Assembly: GCA_018661145.1 (NCBI GenBank)
Contig: JABJIU010000136.1
Location: 1 to 10,472 of the forward strand
Source: Pseudomonadota bacterium
Lineage (GTDB): Bacteria > Pseudomonadota > Gammaproteobacteria > Arenicellales > UBA868
Direction: 5' to 3'
DNA length: 10,472 nucleotides
Shown: piece by piece, positions 1 through 7,198 of the stretch
Layout of the letters: each line of letters starts with the position of its first letter
How positions within the stretch are numbered: the first letter of the stretch is position 1
Notes under the pieces: generated by a model
What the model was told of the DNA's origin: nothing
The model's database searches: none
Seen by the model: only the letters and a program-made list of their open reading frames with translations
Position numbers and translations under genes: made by a program

Positions 1-689
1 CGAATACCGCGACTGCCGTTTATGATTCCGCTGGTGGGAAAATCGGGCCCAGGTAAAATGCTGAGCAATTGCTCGAACTTAACTTCCGGGTCATCGATCA
101 CCGCGAGACAGGCGTTGATGGTCTCGGTGAGATTATGGGGCGGAATATTGGTCGCCATTCCGACCGCAATCCCCGTAGAACCGTTCACCAGGAGATTTGG
201 GAAGCGAGCTGGCAGTACGGCAGGTTGCTGCTCAGTTTCGTCGTAATTCGGGACGAAGTCGACGGTTTCACGGTCGAGATCATTGAGTAGTTCGTGGGCG
301 ATCCGATCCAAGCGAATTTCGGTGTACCGCATCGCGGCAGGTGCGTCCCCGCCCACCGAACCAAAGTTACCCTGGCCGTCAACCAAGGGGTAACGCAGAG
401 AAAACGGCTGCGCCAGTCGAACGATCGCATCATACACGGCAGTATCCCCGTGCGGATGATACTTACCAATCACATCGCCAACGACACGGGCCGATTTTTT
501 ATAGGCCTTATTCCAGTCGTTACCCAACACCGACATGGCATAGAGAACCCGTCTATGTACGGGTTTTAACCCATCTCGGGCATCAGGAAGTGCGCGACCG
601 ACGATGACGCTCATTGCGTAATCGAGGTACGACTGGCGCATCTCCTGTTCAAGATTGGCGGGGAACGTTTCTTTAGCTATCTCATCCAT
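1..689 (-). CDS. gyrA: DNA gyrase subunit A, N-terminal part (3' end cut by window edge)
   Basis: GyrA is the DNA-cleaving and rejoining subunit of gyrase (A2B2), the cytoplasmic type II topoisomerase that introduces negative supercoils using ATP hydrolysed by GyrB. Translating the minus strand from the ATG at 687-689 gives 229 codons of the winged-helix/tower region, starting MDEIAKETFPANLEQEMRQS. The hallmark blocks are all seen: SYLDYAMSVIVGRALPD (about residues 20-36), GLKPVHRRVLYAM (40-52), KKSARVVGDVIGKYHPHGD (64-82) and AAMRYTEIRL, whose Tyr122 (codon 324-326) is the expected catalytic tyrosine. Numbering matches E. coli GyrA without gaps to that point. The quinolone-resistance position 83 is Thr (codon 441-443), whereas E. 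coli has Ser; Asp87 is kept. ParC is the alternative, but the GQGNFGS motif (ParC has GQGNWG) and overall similarity favour GyrA. The Shine-Dalgarno is weak (GCGGA about 8 bases upstream). The gene is codirectional with and downstream of nuoN. Confidence 0.97.
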   Translation of the reverse strand, partial: MDEIAKETFPANLEQEMRQSYLDYAMSVIVGRALPDARDGLKPVHRRVLYAMSVLGNDWNKAYKKSARVVGDVIGKYHPHGDTAVYDAIVRLAQPFSLRYPLVDGQGNFGSVGGDAPAAMRYTEIRLDRIAHELLNDLDRETVDFVPNYDETEQQPAVLPARFPNLLVNGSTGIAVGMATNIPPHNLTETINACLAVIDDPEVKFEQLLSILPGPDFPTSGIINGSRGI

Positions 690-696
690 AACGATT

Positions 697-719
697 CCGC
701 TACCCGATCAGGAGCGGGT
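697..719 (-). promoter_or_regulatory. Short hairpin(s) just upstream of the gyrA start
   Basis: On the coding strand ACCCG and CGGGT (702-706 with 715-719) can pair around an 8-base loop. Alternatively CCGCT and AGCGG (713-717 with 697-701) can pair around an 11-base loop. The two 5-bp stems share bases and cannot form together. The second would enclose the only weak Shine-Dalgarno-like bases in front of the gyrA ATG, so it could affect ribosome access. Five-base-pair stems are common by chance, so function is speculative. Confidence 0.25.
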
Positions 720-788
720 CAAAGGCAAAATTGAAGAGGTCGCGCGCCGCTGATTTGCGGTCGCGAAAACAGATTTCTCAAGAGTTAA

Positions 789-797
789 ATTTTACCA
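789..797 (-). promoter_or_regulatory. Candidate extended -10 promoter for gyrA
   Basis: On the minus strand these bases read TGGTAAAAT, which fits the sigma-70 extended -10 pattern TGnTATAAT with one mismatch. The matching -35 window at a 17-base spacer reads TGCGGA, a poor match to TTGACA, which is usual for extended -10 promoters. Transcription would start near 781-783, giving a gyrA leader of roughly 92 bases. A weaker alternative lies downstream: TTGAGA (776-781) and GCAAAT (753-758) with a 17-base spacer. This is pattern matching by eye only, with no experimental support. Confidence 0.4.
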
Positions 798-875
798 CGA
801 TCGGGGGGAGCTCCGCACCGTCTTGGCTCTTAATAATCCCTTGTTTCCGAGCCTTTCTGAGTCCCCAGTACAAGC

Positions 876-2345
876 TTAGGAAAGGTTGAGATGAACGAGC
901 GATGAAGCTATAAAATCGATCATCTCCCCGATCCACGGGGTAATCGCGATAAGCAGGATCGTGTTGACTGTTAACACCCAGATAGTGGCGCGACGGTATC
1001 CCTGGGCTGCGATTTTGAGGGTGCCGGCTTCCGGAGGATCGAAATACATGAGTTTGACCACCCGCAAGTAATAAAACGCGCCCACCACTGCAAGAATCGC
1101 TGCGACTACCACGACCTCAATGAACCCTGCACCAAGGGCCGCCTGAAGCACCATCAGTTTGGCAAAAAATCCGGCCGTCGGCGGGATCCCCGCGAGCGAG
1201 AACATCACCGTCAGCATCAGGAACGCGAGCCACGGATTACGTTCATTAAGTCCCCGAAAATCATCAAGCAAATCCGACTCAAAACCAGACCGTGTCAGCG
1301 CCAGGATAATGCCAAACACTGCAAGGGTGCTCACCATGTAAATGACGGCGTATGCCATCGCCGCCGAATACCCCGCAGCCGTACCCGCGAAAAAGCCCAA
1401 CAACAGGAAACCCATGTTGGAAATCGTGGAGTACGCAAGCATCCGTTTAATGCTGGTCTGCGCAATTGCGACCACGTTGCCGAGGCCGATCGATAACACA
1501 GCAGCAACGGCCAACATATCCTGCCAGACGTCAATCCAACCCCCGAGTCCCGAGAAAAGAAGTCGCAACAAAATAGCAAAGGCGGCCAACTTTGGAACAG
1601 CGGACAAATAGAGTGTCGTGGAAGTTGCTGATCCGTCGTACACATCCGGCACCCACATATGAAACGGCACCGCACCTAACTTGAAAAGCAGTCCCGCCAC
1701 CACCATCACAATGGCCAGCATCAGAGGAAGACTTTCTGATGACAACGTTGCGGATGCCTGCGACATGGCCGCCAGAGAGAGCGATCCCGTCAAGCCGTAC
1801 AGTAGCGACATGCCGTATAACAACACCCCGGACGCGAGTGCCCCAAGGATGAAATATTTCATGGCAGCTTCCGCCGCACGGACCGAATCGCGCTGCATCG
1901 CTATCATCCCGTAAAGGCACAGCGCGAGCAGTTCAATACCGACATACAGCGTGAGCAGGTGCGCTGCCCCGATCATCGTCATCATGCCCACCACGCCAAA
2001 CAACGCAAGAACAAGATACTCCCCTCTCCAGAGCCCTCGTTCCTGTGCATAGTCCCGGGCGTAGAACAGGACTGCGGCAGTACCAAGACAGGTTCCAGTT
2101 TTCAGCACATCGCCGACACCGTCCCGAACCACGAGGCCATTCAGGGCTAACTGAGGCGCATCATAAAGACCTGCCAGGGAGATCACCGCCCCCACAATGA
2201 GCGTTCCGATTGTCAACGGATACGCCAACGCGCATGGCCTCTCGGAGCGGATGTAGAGATCTATTACCAACACCAGACATGCCAGGGTGGCAACGACAAT
2301 CTCTGGCGCGACAGCCCACAGATCAAGCACGGTCAAACTCGTCAT
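876..2345 (-). CDS. nuoN: NADH-quinone oxidoreductase subunit N
   Basis: This is an antiporter-like inner-membrane subunit of complex I, the one lying nearest NuoK, H and J and taking part in proton translocation. At 489 residues it matches E. coli NuoN in size. The protein is hydrophobic almost throughout, with about 14 membrane segments. Key charged residues of the family are present: Glu138 in YVGIELLALCLY (TM5), Lys222 in LLFKLGAVPFHMWVPDVYDG (TM7), Lys252 in SAVPKLAAF (TM8) and Lys396 in GFFAKLMVL (TM12). The block SIKRMLAYSTISNMGF (298-313) is typical of the proton_antipo_M domain. The ATG start overlaps the nuoM stop in an ATGA (2342-2345). The upstream Shine-Dalgarno is weak, so translation is probably coupled to nuoM. 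It is the last nuo gene; the TAA stop at 876-878 is followed by the 186-base gap before gyrA. Confidence 0.97.
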   Translation of the reverse strand: MTSLTVLDLWAVAPEIVVATLACLVLVIDLYIRSERPCALAYPLTIGTLIVGAVISLAGLYDAPQLALNGLVVRDGVGDVLKTGTCLGTAAVLFYARDYAQERGLWRGEYLVLALFGVVGMMTMIGAAHLLTLYVGIELLALCLYGMIAMQRDSVRAAEAAMKYFILGALASGVLLYGMSLLYGLTGSLSLAAMSQASATLSSESLPLMLAIVMVVAGLLFKLGAVPFHMWVPDVYDGSATSTTLYLSAVPKLAAFAILLRLLFSGLGGWIDVWQDMLAVAAVLSIGLGNVVAIAQTSIKRMLAYSTISNMGFLLLGFFAGTAAGYSAAMAYAVIYMVSTLAVFGIILALTRSGFESDLLDDFRGLNERNPWLAFLMLTVMFSLAGIPPTAGFFAKLMVLQAALGAGFIEVVVVAAILAVVGAFYYLRVVKLMYFDPPEAGTLKIAAQGYRRATIWVLTVNTILLIAITPWIGEMIDFIASSLVHLNLS

Positions 2346-3829
2346 AATTTCGACACCGCCACGTGTGCTAGCAGCTGGTCGACACTCGCAGCCATTATTT
2401 CAAGCAATGGCGCGGGCCACACCCCGATCAATAAAACCCCGGCAGCGACAAACAGCAACATACCAAACTCGCGCCGGTCAAGATCCTCCATTTCGGCTAC
2501 CTGTGGATTTTGAATCGGCCCGAAAACCACCCGCTTTACCATCCACAAGGTATAGGCCGCCCCCACGATAAGCGTCAAGGCGGCAACAGCCGCGTACCAT
2601 CCATTCACAGAGAAGGTTCCGAGAATAACGAGAAACTCCCCAACGAAGCCTGACGTTCCAGGCAAGCCTGCATTGGCCATGGCAAAAAACACGATGAAAA
2701 ACGCAAACACGGGCATTACCTTGATTACCCCACCGTAGGTAGCGATCTCTCTGGAATGAAGTCGGTCGTAAAGTACACCAACACAAAGAAATAGTGCGCC
2801 TGAAATAAAACCATGTGAAATCATCTGAACGATCGCTCCTTCCATCGCGCGCGTTTCAAACACAAAAAATCCCAGGGTGACAAATCCCATGTGCGAGATC
2901 GAGGAATAGGCGATCAGTTTTTTCATGTCCTGCTGAACCAAGGCCACCAGCGCGATATAAACGACTGCCAGCAGTGATAAGCCGATTATGATCGGCGCAA
3001 TCTGGTGGGCAGCATCGGGCGCTATCGGCATGGCGATCCGGAGGAATCCGTAGGCGCCCATCTTCAACGTAATGGCTGCCAGAATCACCGACCCGCCGGT
3101 AGGCGCCTCGACGTGCGCATCTGGCAGCCAGGTATGCACCGGCACCATCGGAATCTTGACCGCAAACGCGGCAAAGAACGCAAGAAAAACAAGGGTCTGT
3201 ACTCCAGCGGAAAGCGGCAAGTGATGGAAGAACAACAAATCAAACGATCCCCCAGCAGCCCGACTCAAATAGAGCAGGGCTACCAACATCAACAAAGACC
3301 CAAGCAGCGTGTACAGGAAAAATTTTATTGCCGCATAGACCCGATTCGGACCACCCCAGACCCCGATAATCAAGAACATCGGGATTAGCATGGCCTCCCA
3401 GAAAAGGTAGAACAAAATCCCGTCTAGCGCGCAAAAGACCCCGATCATCAGGCCTTCCATGATCAAGAACGCTGCGAAATACTGAGCCACCCGGGCCTGA
3501 ACAACACGCCACCCGGCCACCACCACGACCATCGTGAGTAAAGTAGTCAACAGCACCAGGGGAACAGAAATGCCGTCTACACCCAGAAAGTACTCGATCT
3601 GGAATCGTTCTATCCAGGGTATCCGCTCCACGAACTGCATCTCGGCACTCGTGCGGTCGAATCGTGACCATAGGGGAATACTCAGCAGAAACGTCGCGAC
3701 CGAAACCGCCACCGCTGTCCAGCGTGCGCGCCCGGCTCTGCGATCATCGCAACTTGCCAAGACCAGGATTCCGCCGACGACGGGAAACCAGATCAATACA
3801 GAAAGAAGATGATCGTTCAGCAAGGCCAC
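2342..3829 (-). CDS. nuoM: NADH-quinone oxidoreductase subunit M
   Basis: This is the central antiporter-like proton-pumping subunit of the complex I membrane arm, between NuoN and NuoL. It has 495 residues, close to the roughly 500 usual for the family, with about 14 membrane helices. The family's proton-path residues are intact: Glu145 in FYLFWEAMLIPMFLIIG (TM5), Lys225 in AVKIPMVPVHTWLPDAHVEA (TM7), Lys256 in AITLKMGAYGFLR (TM8) and Glu398 in GFVGEFLVILG (TM12), where NuoM has Glu and NuoL/N have Lys. The start is GTG (3827-3829), set directly against the nuoL TGA (3830-3832) with no spacer. It is supported by AGGGG 7 bases upstream and by alignment of the N-terminus with the family. The upstream reading frame is the nuoL frame, so no ATG alternative exists in between. 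It ends in a 4-base ATGA overlap with nuoN. Confidence 0.97.
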   Translation of the reverse strand: MALLNDHLLSVLIWFPVVGGILVLASCDDRRAGRARWTAVAVSVATFLLSIPLWSRFDRTSAEMQFVERIPWIERFQIEYFLGVDGISVPLVLLTTLLTMVVVVAGWRVVQARVAQYFAAFLIMEGLMIGVFCALDGILFYLFWEAMLIPMFLIIGVWGGPNRVYAAIKFFLYTLLGSLLMLVALLYLSRAAGGSFDLLFFHHLPLSAGVQTLVFLAFFAAFAVKIPMVPVHTWLPDAHVEAPTGGSVILAAITLKMGAYGFLRIAMPIAPDAAHQIAPIIIGLSLLAVVYIALVALVQQDMKKLIAYSSISHMGFVTLGFFVFETRAMEGAIVQMISHGFISGALFLCVGVLYDRLHSREIATYGGVIKVMPVFAFFIVFFAMANAGLPGTSGFVGEFLVILGTFSVNGWYAAVAALTLIVGAAYTLWMVKRVVFGPIQNPQVAEMEDLDRREFGMLLFVAAGVLLIGVWPAPLLEIMAASVDQLLAHVAVSKL

Positions 3830-5773
3830 TCAATTGCCCCTAGCGAAAAGGAACCACGACATCAGCCCAACGAGCCCGATAATCATTGCGAACGCATAGT
3901 GATAGACCAACCCGCTTTGGATCCGGCGCACCAAACCTGCCGCCCGCCCTACGGCTCCGGCAATTCCGTTGACCATCCACCCATCAATCAGACGCCGGTC
4001 CCCCCACTCCCAGAAAAAATGCCCGAGTCCGCGCGCGCCATCCGCGAAGACCCAGTGATAAAACTCGTCAAAACCGTACTTGTTCATCAGCAGCCGGTAT
4101 AACCTGGGCCATCGTTCTGCAGCACTCGCCGGGAGCCCCGGTTTCCACGAGTAGCACACCCACGCCAAGAGGATTCCGGTGAGAGCAAGCCAGAATGGTG
4201 CTGAATACGGCGCATGCGCAAGCATGCCAGCCGCAGTCATCCCCAGCCCTTCTGGACCTGCAGATACCACAACACTGTTCCCGAAAAGACTGCCATCCAT
4301 CACAGGGTCAACCAGTATGAGTCCCGCGAGGATCGAAGGTACCGCGAGGGCCACTAACGGAATGGTGACTACCCGTGGTGGCTCGTGAAGATGGGAGCGG
4401 GTCTTCGCGTCCATACGCTCCTCCCCGTGGAACGCCATAAACACGAGTCGAAAGGAATAGAAAGCGGTCAACACGACTCCGATCATGACAGCGACATACG
4501 CAAACCCTGCACCCGGCGTTGAGGAGTGATGAACCGCTTCGATAATCGCATCCTTTGAGAAGAAGCCTGCAAACGGAGGTATGCCGGCCAATGCGAGACT
4601 GCCTATCACACAGGTGATGTACGTCACGGGCATCAATTTTCGCAGACCGCCCATACGCCGCATATCTTGCTCGTGATGCATCGCAATAATCACGGAACCC
4701 GCCGCAAGGAACAGGAGTGCCTTAAAGAAGGCATGTGTTGCGAGGTGAAAAATCGCCGCTGAATAAGCAGAAGCCCCGAGTGCCACCGTCATATAGCCAA
4801 GTTGCGACAAAGTCGAATAAGCGACGACGCGTTTGATGTCGGTTTGGACCAACGCGACAAAAGCCATAAGCAAAGTTGTCAATGCCCCAATCAGCAGAAC
4901 CACTGCCAGCGCGGTGGTCGATAGTTCAAACAGCGGCGACATCCGTGCCACAAGGAAAATCCCTGCTGTCACCATTGTGGCAGCATGAATTAACGCTGAA
5001 ATAGGTGTAGGTCCTTCCATCGAATCCGGGAGCCAGACATGCAACGGAACCTGCGCCGACTTACCCATCGCACCGACAAACAGCAAGAGGCAGATCAACG
5101 TCATCCAATGCCATTCGGATCCAAATGGCCCAGTGAACGTTCCGTCGGCAAACGAGGGGGCGGCGTCGAAGACGGTTTGATAATCCAGACTGCCAAAAAG
5201 TGCGAGCACTGCCCCGATGCCCAGTATGAAACCAAAATCTCCAACCCGGTTGACAAGAAAGGCTTTGAGATTCGCGCGGATCGCGCTCTCGCGTTCGTTC
5301 CAGAAACCGATAAGGAGATAGGACACCAGTCCCACTCCCTCCCACCCAAAAAAGAGCTGTAGGAAATTGTTGGACATAACCAGCATGAGCATCGCAAAAG
5401 TGAATAGTGCGATGTAACTGAAAAACCGGGTATAGCCGGGATCATCCGCCATATAGCCGATCGTATATATATGCACCATCAAGGAAACGAAGGTCACCAC
5501 CACCATCATGACGGCCGAGAGCGGGTCGATCAGGAAACCAATCTCAAATCGGGTACCGCCGCTGACCGCCCAGGTATATACCGAACCATTAAAGTGATTG
5601 CCCGAAAACACGTCCGAGGCAATCAGACACGACAGGACAAACGCGAGTCCGACCCCCCCGATCGCAGACCGGTGCGCATTAACCCGACCGATTCGCGACC
5701 CGAGAAAACCGGCGAGCAGTGCTGCGACCAGGCAGGACAGAGGTACCAGCAGATAGAGCAGTTCACGATTCAT
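3830..5773 (-). CDS. nuoL: NADH-quinone oxidoreductase subunit L
   Basis: This is the distal antiporter-like subunit of the membrane arm, carrying the long lateral helix that runs along NuoM and NuoN. It has 647 residues, somewhat longer than the 613 of E. coli NuoL. The functional residues are present: Glu145 in FFGWEGVGLVSYLLIGFW (TM5), Asp179 in NRVGDFGFILG, Lys238 in GAMGKSAQVPLHVWLPDSME (TM7), Lys351 in HAFFKALLFLAAGS and Lys407 in GFFSKDAIIEA. The C-terminal region (about 540-647) contains YSWKPGLP, the NKYGFDEFY motif and an amphipathic lateral-helix stretch ending in a final membrane segment (YHYAFAMIIGLVGLMSWFLF). Start ATG at 5771-5773 is preceded by GGGGAG with a 6-base spacer, 18 bases after the nuoK stop. 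The gene ends in TGA directly abutting, and in the same frame as, the nuoM GTG start. Confidence 0.98.
   Translation of the reverse strand: MNRELLYLLVPLSCLVAALLAGFLGSRIGRVNAHRSAIGGVGLAFVLSCLIASDVFSGNHFNGSVYTWAVSGGTRFEIGFLIDPLSAVMMVVVTFVSLMVHIYTIGYMADDPGYTRFFSYIALFTFAMLMLVMSNNFLQLFFGWEGVGLVSYLLIGFWNERESAIRANLKAFLVNRVGDFGFILGIGAVLALFGSLDYQTVFDAAPSFADGTFTGPFGSEWHWMTLICLLLFVGAMGKSAQVPLHVWLPDSMEGPTPISALIHAATMVTAGIFLVARMSPLFELSTTALAVVLLIGALTTLLMAFVALVQTDIKRVVAYSTLSQLGYMTVALGASAYSAAIFHLATHAFFKALLFLAAGSVIIAMHHEQDMRRMGGLRKLMPVTYITCVIGSLALAGIPPFAGFFSKDAIIEAVHHSSTPGAGFAYVAVMIGVVLTAFYSFRLVFMAFHGEERMDAKTRSHLHEPPRVVTIPLVALAVPSILAGLILVDPVMDGSLFGNSVVVSAGPEGLGMTAAGMLAHAPYSAPFWLALTGILLAWVCYSWKPGLPASAAERWPRLYRLLMNKYGFDEFYHWVFADGARGLGHFFWEWGDRRLIDGWMVNGIAGAVGRAAGLVRRIQSGLVYHYAFAMIIGLVGLMSWFLFARGN
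3837..3841 (-). promoter_or_regulatory. Ribosome binding site of nuoM
   Basis: The coding strand reads AGGGG followed by a 7-base spacer and the GTG start of nuoM. The site lies within the last codons of nuoL. It decides for the GTG start at 3827-3829, since no ATG fits the expected N-terminus. Confidence 0.65.
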
Positions 5774-5779
5774 CTTCTA

Positions 5780-5785
5780 CTCCCC
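5780..5785 (-). promoter_or_regulatory. Ribosome binding site of nuoL
   Basis: The coding strand reads GGGGAG with a 6-base spacer to the nuoL ATG. It sits in the 18-base gap between nuoK and nuoL, the largest gap in this part of the operon. NuoL therefore has its own strong initiation signal and need not depend on coupling to nuoK. Confidence 0.65.
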
Positions 5786-5791
5786 GCCACG

Positions 5792-6097
5792 TTAGCCCTT
5801 GAGTCGATCCAGATCCTGCACATTGATAGAGCGCCGGGTTCGGAACAATACGATCAGAATCGCGAGCCCGATTGCCGCTTCGGCGGCGGCCACGGTCAGG
5901 ACAAAGAACACAAAGACCTGGCCTGAAAGGTCCTCCAGGTAATGCGAGAAGGCAACAAAGTTCACATTGGCGGCGAGCAGAAGCAGTTCTATCGCCATCA
6001 GGATAATCACGAGATTCTTCCGGTTGAGAAATATTCCTACGATACTGATAGCAAAAAGCAGCGCTCCCACGATTAAGTAGTGTGAAAGTGGAATCAT
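5792..6097 (-). CDS. nuoK: NADH-quinone oxidoreductase subunit K
   Basis: This is a small three-helix membrane subunit of complex I (homologue of mitochondrial ND4L), sited between NuoN and NuoJ/H and part of the proton path. At 101 residues it is of standard length. The two membrane-embedded glutamates required for activity in the family are seen: Glu37 in ILMAIELLLLAANVNF (TM2) and Glu73 in TVAAAEAAIGLAILI (TM3). The start MIPLSHYLIVGALLFAISIVG matches the family N-terminus. The ATG (6095-6097) overlaps the nuoJ stop as ATGA (6094-6097), with GGAAGAG upstream as a likely ribosome site. The short C-terminal tail after residue 85 is charged and presumably cytoplasmic. Confidence 0.97.
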   Translation of the reverse strand: MIPLSHYLIVGALLFAISIVGIFLNRKNLVIILMAIELLLLAANVNFVAFSHYLEDLSGQVFVFFVLTVAAAEAAIGLAILIVLFRTRRSINVQDLDRLKG

Positions 6098-6705
6098 GAT
6101 TTCTCTTCCGGACGGCGCGGCATCTTTATTATCCGGATGCGATCTTCTTTTCTCACCCGAACCTGCTTTTCAGGGGCCTGGTAGCGGGTTTCGGGGCGCC
6201 GGCGAAGTGTCAACGAAATCGCTGCAATGATCGCAACGAGCAGGATCACAGCAGCAACTTCAAATGCGAACACGTAATCCGTGTAAACCAGCCTACCCAA
6301 CGCCTCAGTATTGCTGTAGCCCACTGCCTGCCCAGCGGGTCGAGGAAGTTCAGTCGCCCCGAACTCGCCTGACAACATGACCAGAATCAGTTCGCCTGCC
6401 ATAACCAGCGCCACAATTGACCCCAGAGGAAGGTAGTTAGCAAACCCTGCCCGCATCTGGGCAATATCAATATCCAGCATCATGATGACGAAGAGGAATA
6501 GGACCATCACTGCCCCGACATACACGAGAACCAGTGTAATTGCGAGAAACTCCGCTTCTAGGGTGAGCCAGAGGCACGCCGCACTGAAAAAAGCCAGTAC
6601 TAGAAAGAGAGCCGCACGAACTGGATTCCGCACGGTCACCACCAACAGGCTTGACGCAATCAAGACCGCTGCAAAAACGTAGAAAACAACTTCGAGAAAA
6701 GTCAT
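6094..6705 (-). CDS. nuoJ: NADH-quinone oxidoreductase subunit J
   Basis: This is the membrane subunit of complex I equivalent to ND6, packed against NuoH and NuoK and thought to move during coupling of quinone reduction to proton pumping. It has 203 residues with about five membrane helices in the first 168. The conserved TM3 element is LVYVGAVMVLFLFVIMMLD, with Tyr62 and Gly64 in the region where the family shows a pi-bulge. Residues 168-203 form a strongly charged tail (LRRRPETRYQAPEKQV...RIIKMPRRPEEKS), a form I recall from beta- and some gammaproteobacterial NuoJ. E. coli NuoJ, at 184 residues, is shorter. The start ATG (6703-6705) is 3 bases after the nuoI stop and has no clear Shine-Dalgarno, so translational coupling to nuoI is likely. 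It overlaps nuoK by 4 bases. Confidence 0.97.
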   Translation of the reverse strand: MTFLEVVFYVFAAVLIASSLLVVTVRNPVRAALFLVLAFFSAACLWLTLEAEFLAITLVLVYVGAVMVLFLFVIMMLDIDIAQMRAGFANYLPLGSIVALVMAGELILVMLSGEFGATELPRPAGQAVGYSNTEALGRLVYTDYVFAFEVAAVILLVAIIAAISLTLRRRPETRYQAPEKQVRVRKEDRIRIIKMPRRPEEKS

Positions 6706-6708
6706 AAG

Positions 6709-7191
6709 CTAGCGATACGGAGCGTCTGCCCGCCGGGCCTTGGCGATTGCGCCCTCATGGTCGTCACCGATGCGGAGCAGATTCTCTTTACTGATGGTCC
6801 CCGATGCGCCGGTCTCGAAATGATACTCATGCAGATCCGTAAGTACGATCGAATCTACGGGGCATGCCTCTTCGCAGTAACCGCAATAGATGCACTTAAA
6901 CAGATCAATGTCATAACGCGTTGTGCGCCGGGTGCCGTCATCACGCTCTTCGGACTCGATTGTGATCGCGAGGGCGGGGCAGACTGCTTCACACAATTTG
7001 CAGGCGATACAACGTTCCTCTCCGTTCGGATAACGGCGCAGTGCATGCAACCCCCGGAAGCGTGGTGATTTTGGGGTCTTCTCCTCTGGGTACTGCACTG
7101 TAAACTTCTTGCGGAAAAAATACCCGCCGGTCACGCTAAGGCCTCGAAACAGTTCCGGCAAAAACCAGGTTTTTATGAATCTTGTCAGCAC
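6709..7191 (-). CDS. nuoI: NADH-quinone oxidoreductase subunit I (2x[4Fe-4S] ferredoxin-type)
   Basis: This subunit carries clusters N6a and N6b, relaying electrons from NuoG towards N2 and quinone; it sits on the membrane arm beside NuoH. Two ferredoxin motifs are complete: CIACKLCEAVCP (Cys61, 64, 67, 71) and CIYCGYCEEACP (Cys100, 103, 106, 110). The signature TVQYPEEKTP followed by SPRFRGLHALRRYPNGEE (about 31-58) precedes them. I chose the GTG at 7189-7191, 7 bases after the nuoH stop. It gives 160 residues beginning MLTRFIKTWFLPELF, which fits the usual 160-163 and the usual short N-terminal amphipathic helix. An in-frame ATG at 7243-7245 would add 18 residues encoded inside nuoH (GSQRFSLQSV...), which I judge unlikely. 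The ribosome site for the GTG is weak, so the start is less certain than the gene. Confidence 0.95.
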   Translation of the reverse strand: MLTRFIKTWFLPELFRGLSVTGGYFFRKKFTVQYPEEKTPKSPRFRGLHALRRYPNGEERCIACKLCEAVCPALAITIESEERDDGTRRTTRYDIDLFKCIYCGYCEEACPVDSIVLTDLHEYHFETGASGTISKENLLRIGDDHEGAIAKARRADAPYR

Positions 7192-7198
7192 AGTCTCG

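Larger units (their letters stand above)
690..875. other. nuoN-gyrA intergenic region, 186 bases, no gene
   Basis: This is the only stretch of the window without coding sequence. Read on the minus strand from 875 to 690, it runs from the nuoN stop to the gyrA start. I see no small ORF with a plausible start and Shine-Dalgarno, no tRNA-like fold and no stem followed by a T run that would serve as an intrinsic nuo terminator. It contains a possible extended -10 promoter at 789-797, a perfect 8-base palindrome GGAGCTCC at 807-814 lying in the spacer/-35 zone of that promoter, and a short hairpin at 697-719 close to the gyrA start. Its A+T-rich middle (about 770-795) contrasts with the G-run at 803-808. 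It most likely holds the gyrA promoter and leader. Confidence 0.7.

Noticed and set aside
807..814. Perfect palindrome GGAGCTCC upstream of the candidate gyrA -10.
   Set aside because: At eight bases it is too short to claim as an operator, and no second copy was noticed in the gap.
825..853. Possible nuo terminator: GGCTC/GAGCC inverted repeat after nuoN.
   Set aside because: The stem is only 5 bp with a 19-base loop and is not followed by a T run on the coding strand.
3005..3388. Plus-strand open frame of 127 codons inside nuoM.
   Set aside because: It is antisense to the NuoM core, including the conserved Lys256 region. The Lys/Gln/Arg-rich translation is a frame shadow, with no domain or ribosome site seen.
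5471..5926. Plus-strand open frame of 151 codons crossing the nuoL start and the nuoK end.
   Set aside because: It is antisense to two strongly supported genes, has a low-complexity His/Arg/Asp/Gln-rich translation typical of a reverse-strand shadow of hydrophobic membrane proteins, and shows no recognisable domain.
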